From positions 497,017-561,016 of the forward strand of contig NZ_JXOJ01000002.1 of the NCBI RefSeq assembly GCF_001017125.1: 64,000 nucleotides of DNA. Direction: 5' to 3'. The notes under the pieces are model-generated. The model was not told where the DNA came from. It was given only the letters and a program-made list of their open reading frames with translations, and searched no databases. Position 1 is the stretch's first letter; each line of letters begins with the position of its first letter. This stretch comes from Methanoculleus sediminis (GTDB lineage Archaea > Halobacteriota > Methanomicrobia > Methanomicrobiales > Methanoculleaceae). The position numbers and the translations under genes are program-made. Shown here piece after piece: positions 55,249-63,191 of the stretch.

Positions 55249-55815
55249 ATGTATTATAAGATGACGCTGGAGGACAAGGTGCGCGTTCCGCCGCACCGCC
55301 TCGGGGAAGACCTGGAGAAGGTTATCCTCAACGTACTGCAGGAACAGCTGGAAGGCAGCATCGCGAAGGAGATCGGCATCTTCATTGCGGTGACGAATAT
55401 TCTCAACGTCGGCGAGGGGGAGTTGATCCCCGGAGACGGTGCCGTCTACTACGACGTCAGGTTCGAGGCGGCGGTGCTCCGCCTGGCGCTCCAGGAAGTG
55501 ATCGAGGGCCAGGTGGTGGAGACGACGAGTTTCGGCGCCTTCGTCAGCCTCGGGCCTATCGATGCCATGCTCCACGTGAGCCAGATATCGGACGAATACA
55601 TCAACTACGACGAGAAGAACGGCAGGCTGATCTGCCAGGACTCGAAGCGGTCGATTGCCGTCGGCGACGGTGTCCGGGCCCGGATCGTTGCGCTTTCGCT
55701 GAACGAGCGCGAGCCGAGGGAGAGCAAGATCGGCCTCACCATGCGCCAGTCGGGCCTCGGAACCACGACCTGGCTGGAAGAGGAACTCGAAGAGGAGAAG
55801 AAGGGGGCGGCATAA
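55249..55815 (+). CDS. rpo7: DNA-directed RNA polymerase subunit Rpo7 (E')
   Basis: 188 residues. The N-terminal tip domain (MTLEDKVRVPPHRLGEDL) is followed by an S1/OB domain from about residue 82 (GQVVETTSFGAFVSLGPIDAMLHVSQI). It forms the polymerase stalk with Rpo4 and contacts nascent RNA. It lies 8 nt after the PIN gene and 1 nt before spt4, the usual archaeal order. Confidence 0.95.
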   Translation: MYYKMTLEDKVRVPPHRLGEDLEKVILNVLQEQLEGSIAKEIGIFIAVTNILNVGEGELIPGDGAVYYDVRFEAAVLRLALQEVIEGQVVETTSFGAFVSLGPIDAMLHVSQISDEYINYDEKNGRLICQDSKRSIAVGDGVRARIVALSLNEREPRESKIGLTMRQSGLGTTTWLEEELEEEKKGAA

Positions 55816-55816
55816 G

Positions 55817-56017
55817 ATGGTCGTCCGCAAGAAGGTGCTCAAGGTCTGCCGCGAATGCCACCGGGTCGTCGAAGGCGAGGCTTGCGTGATCTGCGGCACG
55901 TCGAATCTGAGCGATGACTGGGCGGGCTACGTCGTGATCATCGACCCGGAGCATTCGGAGATCGCAAAGAAGATGAACATTACCATGGCCGGCAGGTACG
56001 CGCTGAAGGTCCGCTGA
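55817..56017 (+). CDS. spt4: Transcription elongation factor Spt4 (formerly RpoE'')
   Basis: 66 residues with a four-Cys zinc site: [10 protein letters not shown] and [13 protein letters not shown], the Spt4 signature. It partners Spt5 to clamp RNA polymerase during elongation. Its TGA shares a base with the next ATG. Confidence 0.95.
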   Translation: MVVRKKVLKVCRECHRVVEGEACVICGTSNLSDDWAGYVVIIDPEHSEIAKKMNITMAGRYALKVR

Positions 56018-56502
56018 TGCTCCGGCTTCCCGAAGCGCACCGGGGTCTTTTCAAAAAACCGTTCGGCACCCTTTATGCGAGTGTCGACGAACTCCTCCCC
56101 CGGCTCGAAGGCCGGGCGGTCTACGCCGTCGGCGACGTGGTGACCCATAACCTCCTCGCCGCAGGGATCGTCCCCGACATCGCCATCATCGACGGCTACA
56201 CGATGCGCATACCCTGCACCCGTTCGCCCCTGCTCCAGGCGAGACGATTGACGGTGAAGAACCCTCCCGGCACGATCACCGGCGAACTTGAGGATGCGAT
56301 CGCGGAGGTCGTCGGACATCCTCCCGGGGTGATCTTCGTCGACGGCGAGGAGGATCTCGCGGTCATCCCGCTGGTCCTCGCCGCGCCGGACGGGGCCGCC
56401 GTCCTCTACGGCCAGCCGGGAGAGGGGGTCGTCCTCCGGCTCGTGGACGCGGCGGCGAAACAGGAAGCCGCATCGATGCTGAGTGTCTTCGTGCGCGGGT
56501 GA
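56017..56502 (+). CDS. GTP-dependent dephospho-CoA kinase (DUF359)
   Basis: 161 residues. Family landmarks are [51 protein letters not shown] and [31 protein letters not shown]. The archaeal DUF359 enzyme carries out the last step of coenzyme A synthesis with GTP and is unrelated to bacterial CoaE. Its place after spt4 and before rps24e is conserved in archaea. Confidence 0.92.
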   Translation: MLRLPEAHRGLFKKPFGTLYASVDELLPRLEGRAVYAVGDVVTHNLLAAGIVPDIAIIDGYTMRIPCTRSPLLQARRLTVKNPPGTITGELEDAIAEVVGHPPGVIFVDGEEDLAVIPLVLAAPDGAAVLYGQPGEGVVLRLVDAAAKQEAASMLSVFVRG

Positions 56503-56540
56503 GGGATGCGGCAAAAGGAGTTCCCGCACCCCATCCCAGA

Positions 56541-56550
56541 GTATAAATAA
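56541..56550 (+). promoter_or_regulatory. TATA box before rps24e
   Basis: GTATAAATAA lies 29-38 nt before the rps24e ATG at 56579, in a 76-nt spacer, suggesting an internal promoter for the ribosomal-protein genes. Confidence 0.5.
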
Positions 56551-56578
56551 ACCGCCCAACAATATTTTAGGGATATCG

Positions 56579-56872
56579 ATGGACTTCGAAATTACCCGTG
56601 ATGTGAGGAACGAGCTGTTGAAGAGGAGAGAACTCGAGTTTACTCTCACTTTCGACGGACCGACGCCCTCGCGGAAGAGCATTCAGGAGAAGCTCGCCGC
56701 ACTGCAGAACAAGAATGAGAACCTCCTCGTGCTGGACCTGGAGAGAACCCGGTTCGGGAAGATGGAACTCTTCGGCCGTGCCCGGATCTACGACGACGAG
56801 GAGACCAGGAAGTCGACCGAGCGGGAGTACCTGCTCAAGCGCGGCGAGCCAAAGGCGGAGAGCGAGGCGTAA
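56579..56872 (+). CDS. rps24e: 30S ribosomal protein S24e
   Basis: 97 residues. MDFEITRDVRNELLKRRELEFTL and PTPSRKSIQEKLAALQ followed by FGRARIYDDEE are S24e signatures. Found only in archaea and eukaryotes. The in-frame extension upstream lies before the promoter and is not used. Confidence 0.95.
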   Translation: MDFEITRDVRNELLKRRELEFTLTFDGPTPSRKSIQEKLAALQNKNENLLVLDLERTRFGKMELFGRARIYDDEETRKSTEREYLLKRGEPKAESEA

Positions 56873-56875
56873 AGC

Positions 56876-57031
56876 ATGGCGGTCAAGAGATACGAGTGCT
56901 ATGAAGTCAAGGGCGACGCGGCGGTTCTGCAGAAGCGGCACTGCCCCCGGTGTGGCCCCGGCGTGCTGATGGCCGCGCACAAGGACCGGGTAGCCTGCGG
57001 CAAGTGCGGCTACACCGAGTTCCAGAAGTAG
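56876..57031 (+). CDS. rps27ae: 30S ribosomal protein S27ae
   Basis: 51 residues, too short for most ORF callers. A four-Cys zinc ribbon is clear: [12 protein letters not shown] and [12 protein letters not shown]. It follows S24e by 3 nt, the order seen across archaea. The eukaryotic homolog is made as a ubiquitin fusion; no such fusion is present here. Confidence 0.95.
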   Translation: MAVKRYECYEVKGDAAVLQKRHCPRCGPGVLMAAHKDRVACGKCGYTEFQK

Positions 57032-57110
57032 ATCCTCACCCGGATACAAGATACGGACGCGGCATCGGCCGCGGCCGGCCTTTTTCTCGTAACGGAGCGA
57101 TACCTGTTTT

Positions 57111-58694
57111 ATGCCTGATACGATACCCGACGACGGGCTGGTGCTGGGGCTCGAAGGAACCGCGTGGAACCTCAGTGCCGCTCTCTTCGGGGACGAACTC
57201 ATCGCCCTCCATTCGTCGCCGTACGTCCCGCCGAAGGGCGGGATCCACCCGCGGGAGGCCGCGCAGCACCACGCCTCGGCGATGAAGGAGGTCGTCTCCC
57301 GGGTGCTCACGGAGCCGGAGCGAATCCGGGCGATTGCCTTCTCGCAGGGGCCCGGGCTCGGGCCGTCGCTCCGGACGGTGGCGACCGCCGCACGCGCCCT
57401 CTCGATCGCCCTCGGCGTGCCGCTCGTCGGCGTCAATCACTGCGTGGCGCACGTCGAGATCGGGAGGTGGGCGACCGGGTTTTCCGACCCGATCGTTTTG
57501 TATGCGAGCGGCGCGAACACGCAGGTGCTTGGTTACTTAAACGGCCGCTACCGGATATTCGGGGAGACGCTGGATATCGGACTCGGGAACGGGCTCGACA
57601 AGTTCGCCCGGAGCCACGATCTCCCGCACCCGGGCGGGCCCGCCATCGAGAGGCTTGCGCGGCAGGGGAACTACATCGAGCTCCCCTACACGGTGAAAGG
57701 GATGGATCTCGCCTTTTCGGGGCTCGTCAGCGCCGCCCAGGAGAGCGGCGCGCCGCTCGAGGACGTCTGCTTCGGCCTGCAGGAGACTGCGTTCGCGATG
57801 TGCGTCGAGGTGACGGAGCGCGCGCTCGCCCACGCGGGCAAGGACGAGGTGCTGCTGGTCGGCGGGGTCGGGGCGAACGGGCGGCTGCAGGAGATGCTCC
57901 GCGTGATGTGCGAGGAGCGGGGGGCGGCGTTCGCCGTTCCCGAACGGACGTTCCTCGGCGACAACGGCGCGATGATCGCCTATACGGGCAAGATCATGCT
58001 GGAGCACGGTGTGACGCTCCCCCTCGAAGAGTCACAGATCCGCCCCGGCTACCGGGCGAACGAGGTCGAGGTGGCCTGGCGGACTGAGCCCGGCGAGGTC
58101 TTTTCTATCGGGCCGCACGAGGGCGGCGTCGCCCGGGGTGCGGAGGCGGTCGTGGAGATCGGTGAGGAGGACGTCGTCAAGCGCCGGCCGAGCAAGCGCT
58201 ACCGCAACCCGGCCCTCGACCGGCGCCTGATTGCGGAGCGGACCCGGGCGGAGGCGCGGCTGATCGCGACGGCGCGGCGGGCGGGCGTTCCCACTCCGGT
58301 GATCCGCGACGTCACCGCGGACACGATCGTGATGGAGCGCATAAAGGGCGAGGTGCTGAAGTACGTCGCCGCGCCCGAGACTATCCGGCTCGCGGGCGAG
58401 GCGGTCGGGAGGCTGCACGGGACGGGGATCGTCCACGGCGACCTGACGACGAGCAACATGATCGTCCGCGACGGCCAGTGCGCCCTGATCGACTTCGGGC
58501 TTGCGTCGACGTCGTCCGAGGTCGAGAGCCGCGGGGTCGATCTCCACGTATTCTTCCAGACGCTCGAGAGCACGACGGAGAACTTCGAGGAGCTGAAAGC
58601 GGCCTTCGTGGAGGGTTACACGGCCGTCTTCCCGGGGGCGGACGAGGCTCTTGCCCGGGAGCACGAGGTCGAACTGCGGGGGCGGTACCTGTGA
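57111..58694 (+). CDS. Kae1-Bud32 fusion: tRNA threonylcarbamoyladenosine synthase with kinase
   Basis: 527 residues. Kae1 fills about 1-325, with the metal motif HPREAAQHHASAM near 46-58 and the ASGANTQV phosphate loop. Bud32, an atypical kinase/ATPase, fills about 335-527, with VHGDLTTSNMIV around His442/Asp444 and ALIDFGLA. Together with Pcc1 and Cgi121 they form KEOPS, which puts threonylcarbamoyl on A37 of ANN-decoding tRNAs. The fused form is common in euryarchaea. Confidence 0.95.
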   Translation: MPDTIPDDGLVLGLEGTAWNLSAALFGDELIALHSSPYVPPKGGIHPREAAQHHASAMKEVVSRVLTEPERIRAIAFSQGPGLGPSLRTVATAARALSIALGVPLVGVNHCVAHVEIGRWATGFSDPIVLYASGANTQVLGYLNGRYRIFGETLDIGLGNGLDKFARSHDLPHPGGPAIERLARQGNYIELPYTVKGMDLAFSGLVSAAQESGAPLEDVCFGLQETAFAMCVEVTERALAHAGKDEVLLVGGVGANGRLQEMLRVMCEERGAAFAVPERTFLGDNGAMIAYTGKIMLEHGVTLPLEESQIRPGYRANEVEVAWRTEPGEVFSIGPHEGGVARGAEAVVEIGEEDVVKRRPSKRYRNPALDRRLIAERTRAEARLIATARRAGVPTPVIRDVTADTIVMERIKGEVLKYVAAPETIRLAGEAVGRLHGTGIVHGDLTTSNMIVRDGQCALIDFGLASTSSEVESRGVDLHVFFQTLESTTENFEELKAAFVEGYTAVFPGADEALAREHEVELRGRYL

Positions 58695-59269
58695 AGGTCG
58701 CGGTGGTGACGAGCAACGCCAATAAGGCGCGGGAGGTGGCGGCCTACTTTGCGGGGGTGCTCACGGTCGAGCACGTGCCGCTCGCGTGCCCGGAGTTCCG
58801 TCACGCCGACGTGGGGGAGATCGCCCGGGGGAAGGCGGAGTTTGCCTATAAAACGCTCTCCCGGCCGCTGATCGTCGACGATACCGGGCTTTTCGTCGAC
58901 GCGCTCGGCGGGTTCCCGGGGCCGTACGCCGCCTACGTCCACGACACCATCGGCAACGCCGGGGTCCTGAAACTCATGGAGGGCGTGGAGGACCGGAGCG
59001 CCCGCTTCGAGACGGCGATCGCCTTCGCACGCGAGGACGGCATCCGGGTCTTCCGGGGAATCCTGCCCGGGACGATCGTCCCCCCCCGGGGGGAGGAAGG
59101 GTTCGGCTACGACCCGATCTTCGAGCACGCGGGGCGGACGCTCGCCGAGATCCCGCTATCCGAGAAGAGCAGGATCTCTCACCGGGCACGGGCGCTCGAG
59201 GCGTTCCGCGCCTGGGTCGAGCGGGAGGCCGGAGACGACAGAACTGTTAATATGAGCAAGAACGAATAG
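58691..59269 (+). CDS. XTP/dITP diphosphatase (RdgB/HAM1 family)
   Basis: 192 residues from a GTG overlapping the Bud32 stop. Signatures [32 protein letters not shown] and GFGYDPIF are all present. It removes deaminated purine triphosphates such as XTP and dITP. The gene is often beside Kae1 in archaea. Confidence 0.93.
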   Translation: MKVAVVTSNANKAREVAAYFAGVLTVEHVPLACPEFRHADVGEIARGKAEFAYKTLSRPLIVDDTGLFVDALGGFPGPYAAYVHDTIGNAGVLKLMEGVEDRSARFETAIAFAREDGIRVFRGILPGTIVPPRGEEGFGYDPIFEHAGRTLAEIPLSEKSRISHRARALEAFRAWVEREAGDDRTVNMSKNE

Positions 59270-59297
59270 TACCCAACTGACAAGTGGTGTTTTTAAC

Positions 59298-59444
59298 ATG
59301 GCGAGATTTCCCGAAGCTGAAGCACGTCTGCTCAACGTAAAGATCTGTATGAAATGCAACGCCCGGAACGCAATCCGCGCGACCCACTGCCGCAAGTGCG
59401 GCTCGGACGAACTCCGCGCCAAGTCCAAGGAACGGAAGGCGTAA
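59298..59444 (+). CDS. rpl40e: 50S ribosomal protein L40e
   Basis: 48 residues with a four-Cys zinc site, ICMKCNARN and [11 protein letters not shown], and a basic tail. It is another gene too short for standard ORF tracks. It is the last gene of the superoperon. A T-run (TCTTTTTTGG at about 59471-59480) follows and probably terminates transcription. Confidence 0.93.
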   Translation: MARFPEAEARLLNVKICMKCNARNAIRATHCRKCGSDELRAKSKERKA

Positions 59445-59514
59445 CGCTGCTCGTCCGGCCCCCGGCATACTCTTTTTTGGTGCTGTTTACGGGTGAGCGG
59501 GAGCGCCCGGTTAT

Positions 59515-60165
59515 TCAGGCGCTGTAATAGGTGACTTTTCTGCCCTCTTCGCTGTACTCGCCCCGGTAGGTCTCGATGTTGCGCTTGTAGCCGATCCGCT
59601 CCTCGAATCCGAGTTCGCGGAGCCGTTCGCGAACCCGCATCACGTCGGCCTCGTCCGCCCAGTCCCGGGTGTAGACGTAGATGACCGACCGCTCGTCGCG
59701 CGAGTCCGGGTTCGGTTTGGCGGTGCTGACCTTCGCAGATATCCCGAGAGATCCCTTCACCGTTTCGTCCCGGATCTTCCGCCACGCCTCGTCCACCTCA
59801 TCCGCGGCGACGAATATGAGCCATTTCCCCACCTGGTCGTCGTCGAGGCCTCTCCCCGAGGGCTCGGGGGCGTCCTGGACGATCCAGTACATCCGGGTCG
59901 TCTTCGAGGGGAGGACTCCTTCGCCTTCCCGGAGGGGGGCATAGATCGCGTCGATCCCGCCGAACCGGCTGAGGAGGGCTTCTGCGAGCTCCGGGTAGTC
60001 TTCCTCGAACCGCCCGAAGGTCTCGCGGACGTCGGCCTCGAAATCAGCTCCCCGTTCGACGAGTTCGAACAGGTACGGGCCGCGGGCGTGGAGTTCACGG
60101 TTGAGGTAGACCTCAAAGATCCCGTACGCGACCCCGGCCAGGGACTCCGGATCGATCTCTTCCAT
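59515..60165 (-). CDS. DUF1917/UPF0696 (BLES03)-family protein
   Basis: 216 residues from MEEIDPESLAG; the longer ORF upstream overlaps the Thi4 end and lacks family character. The C-terminal domain runs from WIVQDAPEPSGRG through VGKWLIFVAADEVDEAW, GISAKVSTAKPNP and VIYVYTRDW, matching the UPF0696 family shared with the human C11orf68 protein. An IF4E-like fold has been reported for that family, but no function is established. Confidence 0.75.
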   Translation of the reverse strand: MEEIDPESLAGVAYGIFEVYLNRELHARGPYLFELVERGADFEADVRETFGRFEEDYPELAEALLSRFGGIDAIYAPLREGEGVLPSKTTRMYWIVQDAPEPSGRGLDDDQVGKWLIFVAADEVDEAWRKIRDETVKGSLGISAKVSTAKPNPDSRDERSVIYVYTRDWADEADVMRVRERLRELGFEERIGYKRNIETYRGEYSEEGRKVTYYSA

Positions 60166-60208
60166 ACCTAATGGTAACCGCCGGGAGAGTAAAAAGAATT
60201 TTGAAGTG

Positions 60209-60973
60209 TTACCGGCGGAGTCTTTCTGCGACAAGCTCCGCTGCCCGCTCTCCGGACAGAAGCATCCCCCCGAAGATCGGGCCCATGCGGCACTCCCCGG
60301 CAACGGCGTTCGCCGCCATACCGGTGACAAAGAGGCCGGGGAAGACCTCTTTTGTGTGGTCGAGGATCCGGGACTCGGCACGCTCGGCCCACATGAAACT
60401 CTCGCCCTTCACTTTGAGTGCGCCGCCTTTCTTCTCGACCATCCGGGCGATCATGGCGTCGTGGCCGGTGGCATCCACGGTGCAGGTGCAGGCCATGGTG
60501 AGCGGGTCGACGTGCAGCCCGGCCATATCGACCGGCGTCCAGTTGACGACGAGGCCGCCGATCCTGCCGTCGCCCCGGATCATGACGTCCTCGACGGTGG
60601 TGAGGTTGAAGAACTCGACGCCGGCGTCGCAGGCGGCTGCGGTGAGCTTCGCGACCGCTTCGACGGATTTCGCGACGTAGTAGCCCTCCTCGAACTCTTT
60701 GTAGGCGATATCGAACCGGTCGAGGAGCCGCCGTGCTTCTTCCTGGACGACGATCCGGGGAAACATCATCCCCCCGCCCCACATGCCGCCGCCGATGCTG
60801 AGCTTCTTCTCGATGAGTGCGCATGAGACACCCCGCTCGCCGAGGAGCGCGGCGCAGGCGAGCCCCGAGGGCCCACCGCCGATGACGGCGGCGTCCATCT
60901 CGAGGTGGTCGATGAGCGCCCGGTGCTGCTCCTCGAGAATGGCCCTGCTGATGGTCACTTCGTTCAGCGTCAT
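60209..60973 (-). CDS. thi4: Thi4-family thiazole synthase / ribulose-forming homolog
   Basis: 254 residues. The NAD/FAD loop VIGGGPSGLACA is at about 30-41 and GGGMWGGGMMFP is the Thi4 hallmark. At the position of the yeast suicide Cys205 there is His154 (GLHVDPLT), as in Methanocaldococcus Thi4, which takes sulfur from free sulfide and acts catalytically. It makes the thiamine thiazole from NAD and glycine. Archaeal relatives are also named ribose-1,5-bisphosphate isomerase in some annotations. Confidence 0.9.
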   Translation of the reverse strand: MTLNEVTISRAILEEQHRALIDHLEMDAAVIGGGPSGLACAALLGERGVSCALIEKKLSIGGGMWGGGMMFPRIVVQEEARRLLDRFDIAYKEFEEGYYVAKSVEAVAKLTAAACDAGVEFFNLTTVEDVMIRGDGRIGGLVVNWTPVDMAGLHVDPLTMACTCTVDATGHDAMIARMVEKKGGALKVKGESFMWAERAESRILDHTKEVFPGLFVTGMAANAVAGECRMGPIFGGMLLSGERAAELVAERLRR

Positions 60974-61111
60974 CTGAACCTTATTTATATCACCGGAGAG
61001 TGATAAGGGCACTGGCGCGTGCGGGAAACGCACCGGATCGCGGTTCAAACGGAAGCAACCGGAGAGAGTGGCATAGACCTTAATAGCGATCCGGCACAAT
61101 ATATTCCCGTC

Positions 61112-62002
61112 ATGAAGTGGACGCGCGACTTCGGTCTCACTATGAGGATGTTTCTCACGTCGTTCCTGCTCCTCATAGTCTACCTGATCTTCCTGGGCGT
61201 CCTTTCCGCCCTGGGATTCCCCTTTGAGTTCCTCCTGCTGGTGGCAGCCGGGATGGCGTTCCTCCAGTTCTTCTTCTCCGATAAGCTGGTGCTCTGGAGC
61301 ACCGGCACCCGGATCGTCGAAGAGGACGAATACCCGGAGTTGCACCGCATGGTCGAGAGCCTCGCCACGAGAGCGGGCCTCCCGAAACCGAAGGTCGGGA
61401 TCATGGCTTCCCCGGTTCCGAATGCGTTCGCGACCGGGCGCAGCCCGAAGAATGCCGTCGTGGCGGTCACCGACTCGATCATGCGGACGCTCAACCGCGA
61501 GGAACTCGAGGCGGTGCTCGCCCACGAGATGTCGCACGTGAAGAACCGGGATATGCTGACCCTGACGATGGCGAGTTTCCTATCGATGCTCGCCTTCCTG
61601 ATCATGCGCAACTGGTTCTTCATGGGCCTCTTCGGCGGCGGCGGCAACCGCGACAGCAACATGGGCGCGCTGATCCTGGTCTACGTCGTCTCGATCCTTG
61701 TGTGGATCGTGAGCACCCTGCTCACCCGTGCGCTCTCCCGCTACCGGGAGTTCGCCGCGGACCGGGGCAGCGCCGCCCTGACGGACAACCCGCGGGCGCT
61801 GATAACGGCGCTCCAGAAGATCAGCGGGCGGATGGACTACGTCCCCGCCGAGAAGAAACAGGAAGTGGAGGGCGCAAACGCGTTCTTCATCATCCCGGCC
61901 CTCTCCGGGAAATCCCTGATGGATCTCTTCTCCACGCACCCGTCGCTGGAGAAGCGGGTGGCAGCCCTCGAGGAGCTGGAAGCGCAGCGGCGCGGGTATT
62001 AA
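61112..62002 (+). CDS. htpX: HtpX-type membrane zinc metalloprotease (M48)
   Basis: 296 residues. Two N-terminal helices (about 12-33 and 38-55) and two central ones (about 150-170 and 180-205) anchor it in the membrane. The zinc motif HEMSH is at 138-142 with a third ligand in YREFAADRGSA. It degrades damaged membrane proteins. An AT-rich CCTTAATAG about 27 nt before the ATG suggests a leaderless start; the longer in-frame version is not supported. Confidence 0.93.
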   Translation: MKWTRDFGLTMRMFLTSFLLLIVYLIFLGVLSALGFPFEFLLLVAAGMAFLQFFFSDKLVLWSTGTRIVEEDEYPELHRMVESLATRAGLPKPKVGIMASPVPNAFATGRSPKNAVVAVTDSIMRTLNREELEAVLAHEMSHVKNRDMLTLTMASFLSMLAFLIMRNWFFMGLFGGGGNRDSNMGALILVYVVSILVWIVSTLLTRALSRYREFAADRGSAALTDNPRALITALQKISGRMDYVPAEKKQEVEGANAFFIIPALSGKSLMDLFSTHPSLEKRVAALEELEAQRRGY

Positions 62003-62028
62003 ACCCGCCCCGGCTCCTCTCCCACCCA

Positions 62029-62040
62029 ATATTTAATATT
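62029..62040 (+). promoter_or_regulatory. TATA box of the tandem tRNA genes
   Basis: ATATTTAATATT lies 36 nt before the mature tRNA-Gly start, giving a short 5' leader. There is no other box between the two tRNAs, which are 2 nt apart and must be co-transcribed. Confidence 0.5.
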
Positions 62041-62075
62041 CAGCACGGTCAATCTATGTAGGCATACCGTGCATT

Positions 62076-62146
62076 GCATCGATGGTCTAGTGGTATGACT
62101 TTGGCCTTCCAAGCCAATAGCCCGGGTTCAATTCCCGGTCGATGCA
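62076..62146 (+). tRNA. tRNA-Gly (anticodon TCC)
   Basis: A complete cloverleaf of 71 nt including the discriminator A: acceptor GCATCGA pairs with TCGATGC, the D arm includes GTCTAGTGGTATGAC, the anticodon stem TTGGC/GCCAA holds loop CTTCCAA (TCC at 62108-62110), and the T arm is CCGGG-TTCAATT-CCCGG. CCA is not encoded. Confidence 0.95.
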
Positions 62147-62148
62147 TG

Positions 62149-62222
62149 GGGCTCGTGGTCTAGCTGGTTATGACGTCGCCTTCACACGGCGGAGGTCTCG
62201 AGTTCGAATCTCGACGAGCCCA
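62149..62222 (+). tRNA. tRNA-Val (anticodon CAC)
   Basis: 74 nt: acceptor GGGCTCG pairs with CGAGCCC, the D arm is GTCTAGCTGGTTATGAC, the anticodon stem TCGCC/GGCGG holds loop TTCACAC (CAC at 62183-62185), and the T arm is TCGAG-TTCGAAT-CTCGA. Discriminator A, no encoded CCA. Its 3' end borders the AT-rich island and is the likely integration site. Confidence 0.95.
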
Positions 62223-62569
62223 TCAGAATCGGAACCCTCTGGCGGGGCGCCAGAGGGGTCTGATCCAAAAAGAGTGCCCAATTCTTCGAGTTTCTTAATA
62301 CGCCTTTCCAGTTCATCTACTCGGCCAGTTAGCTCAAGTTGTCCAACTTGAGGAATGGCGCCTCCCTCTTCAACCAAGACGAATGCGCGATGACCATTAG
62401 ACTCGATTGCAAATATCCGCATATGCTTGCCAATCAGGTCTGCATTCTCTTGTGGGAAGCGAATGAAGGGATATGTTATACCGGGTTTAGGAGTCTTCCC
62501 CTGTACTTTGCATTGTCCAATCTCACGCATGTGGTTACCCCATTTAGGCAACGGGGCTTTTGACGACAT
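62168..62569 (-). CDS. Small element-borne protein whose 3' end runs through tRNA-Val
   Basis: 133 residues; the ATG at 62530 (MREIGQCKVQGK) is an alternative to 62569. The first about 80 residues look like a small beta/alpha domain, residues about 80-97 form a helix or coiled coil (GRVDELERRIKKLEELG), and the last 18 (VEIRTRDLRRVKATS and before) are encoded by the antisense of tRNA-Val. Such tails arise where an element has inserted into a tRNA. Function unknown; possibly DNA-binding or a regulator of the element. Confidence 0.45.
   Translation of the reverse strand: MSSKAPLPKWGNHMREIGQCKVQGKTPKPGITYPFIRFPQENADLIGKHMRIFAIESNGHRAFVLVEEGGAIPQVGQLELTGRVDELERRIKKLEELGTLFGSDPSGAPPEGSDSDGLVEIRTRDLRRVKATS
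62235..62257. repeat. 10-bp stem hairpin 12 nt after tRNA-Val
   Basis: CCCTCTGGCG and CGCCAGAGGG form a perfect inverted repeat with a GGG loop. No T-run follows on either strand, so it is not a standard terminator. Its place at the island edge suggests a processing or recombination-related site. Confidence 0.5.
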
Positions 62570-63191
62570 AAACCTTGTGAAATGGGTTCTATCGGATAAA
62601 AATCCAAAATTTATGCACGTTTTAAATTATTAGTGATTATAGCCCCCAATAGCACCCAATGTAAAATTGCATCCACATTAAGTGAATTTTCACATCGGTG
62701 TTTGCGTAAATCCTTACAAAATTAACGATTCCCGACACCATACCGATCATCCAACTTTCATCAAGCTATCGGGGGAGCGATTTCACAACCATGGGCGCGC
62801 AAAATAATCATACTATATAAAATAATTCCAATAAACAATTTAAATGACCCAAACCCTACACCTAAATCTCATTAAGCGCGAAAAAAGCGGGAACCCCATG
62901 GAGAAGATATATATACAACTACATACAAAAATATATACAATGATTATTAAGCCAGGAGAACGGAAGCGTGCGGCTGAAATCGCCCGAATCGATCCAAAGC
63001 CATCTCCGGCTCATGGTCAGCCGAACAGAATGTGAAAAGCAAGTTTTCACACAGGGTGCAGAATAATCAAATACCGATACTGCTGCCCGACCAGAACTTG
63101 AAATAACTCGATTGGTGTGGATGATTATGAATTCACCCACAAAGAATCGAGAAACTCTCCGCACGCCGTAAAAATAACAGGTGAATAGTAT
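62570..63191. other. 622-nt AT-rich, gene-poor stretch of the element
   Basis: I find no convincing gene. A 63-codon ORF at 62844-63035 has poor codon character in its first half. Notable are several TATA-like runs (for example near 62812-62822) and a direct repeat ATATATACAA at 62909-62918 and 62931-62940, exactly 22 bp apart, with a related ACATACAAAA between. This may be an origin or control region for the replication gene that follows. Confidence 0.4.

Noticed and set aside
62844-63035. 63-codon ORF in the AT-rich island region
   Set aside because: The first half lies in simple AT-rich sequence containing the direct repeats and the second half has unlike composition; the start is not supported by a ribosome site. 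It cannot be excluded but is not called.
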